Positions 59,301 through 64,000 of a stretch of 64,000 nucleotides of DNA are shown in pieces. The first letter of the stretch is position 1, and each line of letters begins with the position of its first letter. The stretch spans positions 3,286,001-3,350,000 of the forward strand of contig CM082591.2 in assembly GCA_040954595.2 (NCBI GenBank). The letters are read 5' to 3'. The notes beneath the pieces are model-generated. The model had not been told where the DNA came from and made no database searches. It saw only the letters and a list, made by a program, of their open reading frames with translations. The DNA comes from Balanoglossus misakiensis (lineage: Eukaryota; Hemichordata). Both the position numbers and the translations under genes were made by a program.

Positions 59301-59344
59301 AGAAACCGGCAGACGAACACGTGATGGAAGAAAACATGGTTTGA
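46986..59344 (+). CDS. GRIN1: NMDA-type ionotropic glutamate receptor subunit GluN1, complete, 15 coding exons
   Basis: The obligatory glycine/D-serine-binding subunit of NMDA receptors, a Ca-permeable, Mg-blocked cation channel at excitatory synapses. Fifteen exons join to 2814 bp (937 aa; human GluN1 is about 938) with all phases consistent: 46986-47399, 48496-48678, 48904-49013, 49490-49611, 50063-50243, 50497-50731, 51101-51212, 51361-51479, 51908-52072, 56566-56800, 57372-57520, 57604-57761, 58109-58380, 58672-58817, 59132-59344. Order of parts: signal peptide about 1-28; amino-terminal domain about 33-400; S1 about 416-550; M1 about 563-583 ([14 protein letters not shown]); re-entrant M2 with the pore Asn620 ([12 protein letters not shown]); M3 with SYTANLAAF at 650-658; S2 about 670-815; M4 about 820-841; cytoplasmic tail. 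Glycine-site residues are present: Pro519, Thr521, Arg526, Ser692 and Asp736. Tyr487 stands where vertebrates have Phe. The tail ends ENMV, so the class I PDZ ligand of some vertebrate isoforms is absent. One intron uses a GC donor, at 50732. Confidence 0.97.
47400..48495 (+). other. GRIN1 intron 1
   Basis: GT-AG intron. Holds a diverged copy of the dispersed element (about 47435-47515) immediately after the donor, and the CTATAGAA repeat cluster (48236-48450). Confidence 0.85.
48236..48450. repeat. Dispersed 'CTATAGAA' repeat, copy 2 with internal duplications
   Basis: Many TTCTATAGAATTTC-type units. The portion 48330-48400 (AATTTCTATGTAGTTTTGG, TATAGAAGCATCAAAATC) matches 16378-16460. Confidence 0.8.
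48496..48678 (+). CDS. GRIN1: GRIN1 coding exon 2 (amino-terminal domain)
   Basis: Residues 139-199. [35 protein letters not shown] and EDSDGEIK match the GluN1 N-terminal domain. 183 bp, phase 0. Acceptor ATCCACAG, donor AAG|GTGAGA. Confidence 0.95.
48904..49013 (+). CDS. GRIN1: GRIN1 coding exon 3
   Basis: Residues 200-236. It includes [10 protein letters not shown] and [11 protein letters not shown]; the final two bases join exon 4 to make Asn236. Acceptor TTTCAG, donor AAA|GTAAGT. Confidence 0.94.
49490..49611 (+). CDS. GRIN1: GRIN1 coding exon 4
   Basis: Residues 236-277. [17 protein letters not shown] and [15 protein letters not shown] match the conserved GluN1 NMTxSGxVWLV region. 122 bp, donor ACAG|GTTAGT. 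Confidence 0.94.
50063..50243 (+). CDS. GRIN1: GRIN1 coding exon 5
   Basis: Residues 277-337. [19 protein letters not shown] is followed by [16 protein letters not shown], ending FYK. 181 bp. Acceptor TTTTCTAG, donor AA|GTAAGT. Confidence 0.95.
50268..50316. repeat. Palindromic small repeat (AATAAACGGGTG...), copy 1
   Basis: AATAAACGGGTG-CCA-CACCCATTTATT at 50271-50297, a hairpin with one mismatch, lies 28 bp after the exon 5 donor. Its reverse complement matches the sequence at 58853-58905. Confidence 0.8.
50497..50731 (+). CDS. GRIN1: GRIN1 coding exon 6, ending at a GC donor
   Basis: Residues 337-415. It includes [15 protein letters not shown] and IVWPGG and ends YQIAKRLE. The exon must end at GAG|GCAAGT: the frame then continues correctly into VVTIRSHPF in exon 7. 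The only nearby GT (GCAA|GTGAT) would add 4 nt and shift the frame. Confidence 0.93.
51101..51212 (+). CDS. GRIN1: GRIN1 coding exon 7 (start of ligand domain S1)
   Basis: Residues 416-453. [16 protein letters not shown] is followed by [17 protein letters not shown]. 112 bp. Acceptor ATATTTAG, donor CAG|GTGAGC. Confidence 0.93.
51361..51479 (+). CDS. GRIN1: GRIN1 coding exon 8 (S1)
   Basis: Residues 453-492. [20 protein letters not shown] and [16 protein letters not shown] are the conserved S1 core. 119 bp. Acceptor TTTTCTACAG, donor ACT|GTGAGT. Confidence 0.96.
51908..52072 (+). CDS. GRIN1: GRIN1 coding exon 9 (glycine-binding core of S1)
   Basis: Residues 493-547. It includes [26 protein letters not shown] and [12 protein letters not shown]. 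Pro519, Thr521 and Arg526 are the expected glycine contacts; Arg526 binds the alpha-carboxylate. 165 bp, phase 0 at both ends. Confidence 0.97.
52073..56565 (+). other. GRIN1 intron 9 (4.5 kb)
   Basis: Separates the S1 and M1 exons, with canonical boundaries. Apart from the candidate microexon at 53465-53488 I see only AT-rich non-coding sequence. Confidence 0.85.
53465..53488 (+). CDS. Candidate 24-nt GRIN1 microexon (S1-M1 linker), tentative
   Basis: A TTTCAG acceptor (53459-53464) and an ACAG|GTGAGT donor (ending 53488) bound 24 bases, eight codons with no stop. Read in phase 0, as both neighbouring exons require, they give GLTFRTKQ. Inclusion would place this basic octapeptide between LVRK and EDSGSS, directly before M1. 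The upstream pyrimidine tract is weak. It is not counted in the 937-aa model. Confidence 0.35.
56566..56800 (+). CDS. GRIN1: GRIN1 coding exon 10 (M1 and pore loop M2)
   Basis: Residues 548-626. It includes [16 protein letters not shown] (pre-M1/M1), [11 protein letters not shown], an acidic loop, and [18 protein letters not shown] with the pore asparagine (Asn620) that sets Ca permeability and Mg block. 235 bp. Acceptor CACTAG, donor AAG|GTAAGA. Confidence 0.97.
56784..57209. repeat. 215-bp tandem duplication spanning the exon 10 donor
   Basis: Copy 1 (56784-56998) begins with the last 17 coding bases of exon 10 (ACAGCGGTATCGGAGAAG) and its donor. Copy 2 (56999-57209) repeats exon end, donor and downstream intron with a modest number of differences. 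The duplicate donor GAAG|GTAAGG is intact by sequence. Confidence 0.93.
57372..57520 (+). CDS. GRIN1: GRIN1 coding exon 11 (M3 gate)
   Basis: Residues 626-675. [19 protein letters not shown] is followed by the invariant [16 protein letters not shown] gate motif and TGINDPR. 149 bp. Acceptor TCTTTTCAG, donor AGA|GTAAGT. Confidence 0.97.
57604..57761 (+). CDS. GRIN1: GRIN1 coding exon 12 (S2)
   Basis: Residues 676-728. [20 protein letters not shown] contains the glycine-contact serine, Ser692. It is followed by [12 protein letters not shown]. 158 bp, donor GG|GTAGGT. Confidence 0.96.
58109..58380 (+). CDS. GRIN1: GRIN1 coding exon 13 (S2)
   Basis: Residues 728-819. [17 protein letters not shown] has the glycine-amino contact Asp736 and Trp735. 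It is followed by [13 protein letters not shown] and [10 protein letters not shown]. 272 bp, donor G|GTAGGT. Confidence 0.96.
58672..58817 (+). CDS. GRIN1: GRIN1 coding exon 14 (M4 and membrane-proximal tail)
   Basis: Residues 819-867. [19 protein letters not shown] is M4. [19 protein letters not shown] follows and corresponds to the C0 region that binds calmodulin in vertebrates. Acceptor TTTGCAG, donor GAA|GTGAGT. Confidence 0.96.
58853..58905. repeat. Palindromic small repeat, copy 2
   Basis: CTCTTGCAATG, GCGGCTGA and GGTGTGGCACCCATTTATTATT match the reverse complement of 50268-50316. It lies about 35 bp after the exon 14 donor. Confidence 0.8.
58994..59015. repeat. (TTCCC)n microsatellite
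   Basis: Four units of TTCCC/CCTTC in the last GRIN1 intron. Confidence 0.85.
59132..59344 (+). CDS. GRIN1: GRIN1 coding exon 15 (cytoplasmic tail and stop)
   Basis: Residues 868-937 and stop. [20 protein letters not shown] is a highly basic stretch, followed by a lineage-specific tail ending EHVMEENMV. 213 bp, phase 0, acceptor TTTTTTGCAG. Confidence 0.93.
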   Translation, partial: KRRTLRQQQKKSEGKEKKNGNAESPLQSPQSLNGTDLENQPVPSLLTLHTRIKGMRQKPADEHVMEENMV

Positions 59345-61870
59345 AACAAGTCGCCTGATTGGACAGTTTTGTTTCAGCCTCTGCTGTGATTGGCAGATGT
59401 TTTCACGGTGATGCAAATTTTTTAGGGAAGAGGGGATCTGTGACATGTTAGTGTTCAGATTTCATGAACGTGGTCGACTTTAAGTGCAGATTTCATATGG
59501 TTGAATTTTTTTTGCCATACAGAAAATGGAAAACGAAAAATCTTTCTTTGCTGGAGCATTGAAGCTAGGCAATATTTTTTTCAATCTAAGGTTTTATGTA
59601 ACGTGAAAAGTCGTCAGATTTTTCTATTAAAGTCAGTATAAACATCAATAACTGTGGAATGAAGTTGGACAATTTTAATGCAGCGAACTTCTCACAACCG
59701 AAAATATTTACAACTTACGTTAAGGGGAACTGACACAGGAATTGCAATTGACGGAAAACGAACGAAAGAAATTTGATTTCTAACTGAGAGTTATTCGTGC
59801 CAAGCAGTGATTCACTTCTTGGTGTTGAATCTGAAAAGGCCAGTTTTGAGGTCAACGACCTCGGGTGAAAGAGCATACGACGCCATGAGGGCGCACTTTG
59901 TCTCGGTAATAATGATATCAATTCAGAGATTACAGTAATTGTAATTCATTGCAGGCAATGTTTAGACGTTTTCAGCTCACAATAGTGTGTGAGACCAATG
60001 TAAGATCATAGTTTTACGAGACTTCAGAACATACATGTGTACAAATGTATCTACTTGTTTTTCAGAAAATTTGTAGTTTACCTAGTTTAATCTTTTGCAT
60101 AATACATTTATCTATCGACAACTTGTGTAAGATTTATGTGGAATATAGCATCAAAATAACAATTTAACAGTCAAAGTCAAGCTTTTATAATCAGTTCTTG
60201 GCATTTTCTGGGGTTACCCAAAATATTAAAAAATAACATCTCAAAAACTACTTCACAAAGTATAAATTAATTCATAAAATGGACACCACCTTCACCAGTT
60301 GAAGTTAGTATTTAACTGTTTCATACAAGTTTTTTTCTTTCTTCGTGTGTTTTTATTTAATGTGCTTAAGTATTTATTTTATTAATTAATTAAATTATTT
60401 ATTTATTTTTATTTATTCATGTATTTCCCTTGTTTGGTGGAATGTAGCTAAACTTGAACTAAATCAATGATACTAGCTAATTAGCAGTATTTGCAAAGTC
60501 AAAATTGCAATACTACAGCCTTTCTTCCATTTTATGATTTTTATGTTTATTAAGAACTAAGGCCATGGTTAAACCATCTTCCAAACTAAAGTCACCACAG
60601 AATGGAATTACTTTCTGATGGCGATCAGTTTCTGTTTCGAGTCCAAAATAGCTTTCCAGTACAATCCTCAACTGGGTCTCTCGCTAATAATAATTTACCA
60701 AACTGTACTTAGTAAGCAACCTACCAGATAGTAGATAACAACATTCTCATACATATTTACCATTATGTCATCAAAATTTATATACAATTAATATAGGGAC
60801 AGTGAGAGATGAGCTCCAATGACAGATGCTTTAAGATTTCAGTATTAATTAATTCAGAAGTATTCAAAAACGTATAGAAAAATGACTTGTCATTTTCATA
60901 GAAGCCTCGTGAAGTAACTGACTTTTGCTTTTTGATTTTTTCCATATTGAACTTCCATCAGTCACCAGATTTTGTCGAAGACGACTTCACAGTGCATGTA
61001 CCTGTATCTTTCTGTTTACATGGAGGGTAATTTTGGGGCAGTGTTTAGTAATGCACTCGCATACCACAAGGTCATCACAGCTTGGAGTTTGAAAAACGCA
61101 CAAAAATTACCGTAGATACTTTCTACTAGATGCGCATTCTAGATTTGAAGGCATATAGGAATAGGGTTGTTCAGAAACACAGCCAGGTATTGACTGGGAC
61201 TCCATATGTATGATATATTGGACTCACCTCTTTGTCCAAAAACATCATGCTACGTTGGGTCCATATTTTATGAACAGATCTGTACTACTTCACAGCCTAG
61301 TCCTGGTGGCCTGCATCTAGCTGCGCTGTCCTAAGGAATAGGGTTGTGTACGTGTATACATTGCCATTTTGCTTAACTATTGCTGGGCAATATGGCCGCC
61401 GTTGCATCACTTCAAGCCAACTGCCACTATGAAAGCAATGCAAGTTTGTTTTATTCGTTAATTTGAATTTTGAACAGCCCATACACAGACATCTGGTATG
61501 TTCACCAATCAGAGTGCTTCATACTTGTACTTTGGCCAATCAAAGGCCTAGATAGAAAGAATGGCACATACATGACCCCTTTTTTGTCAGCACAGTGACA
61601 AGCAGGTCAATTAATGAACAGACTACTTCAGCACTCAGCTGTGGTGTTTCCCATACAGCTAGAATGTTTAAACTAAACCTGTTTCATTACATAATTTGTG
61701 CTTAAGTCAGTAATTGTCATTTGCATTAGAATTTTAATTTCAGCCCTGTGCATTACATATTAAATACCTCATAGATAAGTTGTTGTTTTTCGCCCAATCA
61801 AGGGCCTTTTACAGTGATTACGTAAATTTCATTTTAGTGTACATTTTCTGATCCGACCAATAAGCAGAGA
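59345..61870. other. GRIN1 3' UTR / downstream flank
   Basis: AT-rich, with a TTTATTTA-type low-complexity stretch at 60350-60420 and no coding features. A pair of ATTGG motifs follows the stop codon closely (59358 and 59389). Confidence 0.5.
59626..59631 (+). terminator. Candidate GRIN1 polyadenylation signal (ATTAAA)
   Basis: ATTAAA about 280 bp after the stop codon. It is the first common signal variant I see; a canonical AATAAA outside the MITE lies only at about 63497. The true 3' end is unknown. Confidence 0.25.
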
Positions 61871-61873
61871 TAA

Positions 61874-62675
61874 GGCTGCATTCACAAACACCTCTGGAGG
61901 GGGGGGCAGGAGAATTGAAGGGGGGGATTTGAAAAAATTGAGGGTATGTAAGGGGGGGGATTTGAAATAATTTAGGGACTGAAAGGGGGGGACTTGAAAA
62001 CTTTGACGACTAAATATTTATTTTGAGTCCACAAAAATGCAGTTTCGCGCCCTTTATTTTACAAAATTTTCTAATGTGGGAGGGGGACACCCCCTCCCAC
62101 ACCCACCCCCTCCATTCATCAACACCTTTCAATCATTGACTGGTTTATCTAGTGTCCCAGGTCAGGGGACTTGCCCCCACCCCATGATAACTTTGAGCGG
62201 CGACGGTTAAATTTGTCCTCCCCAACATACTGGTCGTTGAGTTAATTTGCTTTTGCCGGGTTCATTAAAATGCAGCTTTGAGCTCTGTATTTTATAAAAT
62301 TTTCTTACGTGGGAGGGGGACACCCCCTCCCAAACCCACCCCCTTCCATTCTCGGTTTACAATGTCTCCCAACACAGAATACAAAATACTTAAAAAATAA
62401 AAACAATGTTCAGTTTTAAACCCACTGATGAGAGGAAACATCAATTTCAAATTATTTTCATGGGAGCGCTGTTTTTCTTTTTTACAAGATATTACATAGA
62501 TAGGTGATGTGTTTTGCTGTGTGAAAGAAAATAGGGGGGGATATGAAAATTTTAGCAGTTCGGAAGGGGGGTATTTGAAAATATTTCGGGTTGTTGAGGG
62601 GGGCATGTGAAAATTAACGGTAAAAAAAATTGAATTCTCCCGCCCCCCCCTCCAGAGGTGTTTGTGAATGCAGCC
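61874..62675. mobile_element. PIF/Harbinger-like MITE, 802 bp
   Basis: Terminal inverted repeats of about 46 bp (GGCTGCATTCACAAACACC ..., a run of eight Gs, ... GAGAATT) at 61874-61919 and 62630-62675 match at 44 positions. They are flanked by TAA on both sides (61871-61873 and 62676-62678), as expected for the 3-bp TWA target site of PIF/Harbinger elements. The interior has no transposase. It contains G-rich runs after each terminal repeat and a roughly 70-bp segment repeated about 230 bp apart (about 62040-62117 and 62271-62346). Confidence 0.88.
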
Positions 62676-62678
62676 TAA

Positions 62679-64000
62679 CCTTCGTCTTTATAAAGTCAGT
62701 CTGACCATCTGTAGTGTTTGGGTAAATTTTCATTTGAATTATTAAATATTTTTTCTGTGTGTAAGTTTCTTGTTGTACGTTCAAATGAAAAATGTATCAT
62801 ATATTTCCAAATCATTTTTCCCACAAGTTATTTTTTAAATTTAATGTCAGCCTACAATACCCTGTTGTTTGTTATTCAGAATTTACAAAATCAGCTAATA
62901 TATGACCCCCTTGTTTTTGTTGTCAGCTTTTTGGTATTTGATGAGCACTAGAACTAAACCTGTATAGCTTCATAGCATCTGTGAGTTCTAATGTATTTAT
63001 TTGATGCTTAATTTATCCGAGGAAATATAGATGACCTTTAAAGCTACGTTGTGCGAGATCTGATTTTTAGGTCCCATTTGGTATATGTATCTATACTGTG
63101 GGGATCTTTACGGTTGAGTCTAAGTCTGTCTGTATGTCTGTGTGTGTCAGTCTGTATGTGTTTGCTACAGACACCTTCACACTATACCTTAAATTCTGAC
63201 ATCCTGTCGATAGTTGTAAATTACAGCTACAAAAGTTACGATCCAACTACAATCTGCTCTAGAGTTGGCCTATTTCTCCTTTGCTTCTCCTTTCATTGCT
63301 GTTGAGAAAATGACAGCTAAATTTTAATCCAGTGGTTACAAAATGAACAGTGCAATTATTCTAGATTTGAACAACAGGTTTATTTTAAAATATCCATGGA
63401 ACAGAAAATGGAGAATTTACAATGCAGTTTGTACATAAGTTTGGAAATGTTTGTCGTCAAATATTTGACTGCGGTTAGAGGGCGCTCTACCTCAGCAATA
63501 AAAGAAAGAAATGTCTTACAAGTGGTATGAGGGCGCTAGCACAGTGCATGTCCCTTTCATGTCTCTGCTCGTTTTGTGAAAATTGAGGCTTGCAAAAAAT
63601 TTCACCAGTAAAAAAATAACTGCTTCAGGAATGAATGATTTTCAGCTTAAAATTGCATCAGCACGGACACTACTAGAATTAGTGGCATAGACGCATGACA
63701 AATCAGGAAAAGGAAGTTGGTCTTGTATGAATATTGACGGCCTGCAGTGTTTGTACTCTCCATGGTAACCGAATCAACAGGAACATTTAACACAAATAAC
63801 TTTCAAGTGTATAAATCTAAAATCTAACAAAGCAAAAAAAAAATCTATCTAGTCTTTTAACATAAATAAAAGTGATTTAAGTCCAGTACATCGCGCACTC
63901 ACACACCAAATCTGATGGCAAAATCTCACAATGAAAGCTCTTTGGGCTTGAAGGAACAGATTCAGTAAAAAAAAGTGGAGTGTGATCATTTTAATGATAA
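62679..64000. other. Intergenic, nothing recognised
   Basis: No conserved coding sequence. A short CTGT/GTGT-rich tract lies near 63122-63160. AATAAA matches lie near 63497 and 63866. Confidence 0.5.

Overview
The window is animal nuclear DNA, AT-rich, with spliced genes, GT-AG introns, a satellite array, microsatellites and short inverted-repeat elements. Two conserved neuronal genes stand head to head. The protein sequences and compact-to-medium introns suggest an invertebrate bilaterian. An invertebrate deuterostome such as a hemichordate or cephalochordate is my guess, but the window alone does not settle the lineage.

Layout. 1-6260 is an 88-bp tandem satellite of about 71 units, with an 11-unit (968 bp) higher-order pattern at its right end. 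6261-10340 is intergenic, repeat-laden DNA: a 22-bp tandem duplication, a large imperfect inverted repeat at 7504-8597, a 41-bp-stem hairpin at 9942-10040 and a long TATG microsatellite. 10341-13965 is probably the 3' UTR and downstream flank of the first gene. 13966-40010 (minus strand) is a complete BR serine/threonine kinase (BRSK/SAD kinase). I could assemble it by hand from 16 coding exons totalling exactly 2049 bp (682 aa), with a 17-kb first coding intron. 40011-46985 is the shared upstream region, with a candidate non-coding BRSK exon and a CpG-rich, CRE-containing stretch near 42.6-43.4 kb. 46986-59344 (plus strand) is a complete NMDA receptor GluN1 subunit gene (GRIN1 orthologue), assembled from 15 coding exons totalling exactly 2814 bp (937 aa). 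59345-64000 is the GRIN1 3' flank and contains an 802-bp Harbinger-like MITE with near-perfect terminal inverted repeats and a TAA target duplication.

The two genes do not form an operon, but both are neuronal in every animal where they have been studied. BRSK acts in neuronal polarity and presynaptic organisation, and GluN1 is the obligatory glycine-binding subunit of NMDA receptors. The divergent arrangement raises the possibility of shared regulatory DNA in the 7 kb between the start codons.

The observations most worth following up are these: a candidate 24-nt in-frame microexon in the GluN1 ligand-domain-to-M1 linker (53465-53488); a GC-AG intron in GRIN1 whose donor is fixed by reading frame; a 215-bp tandem duplication that copied the donor end of the GRIN1 pore exon; a CpG-rich intronic island in BRSK carrying two RFX-type palindromes; several unnamed short dispersed repeat families shared between introns of both genes; and the nested organisation of the satellite.
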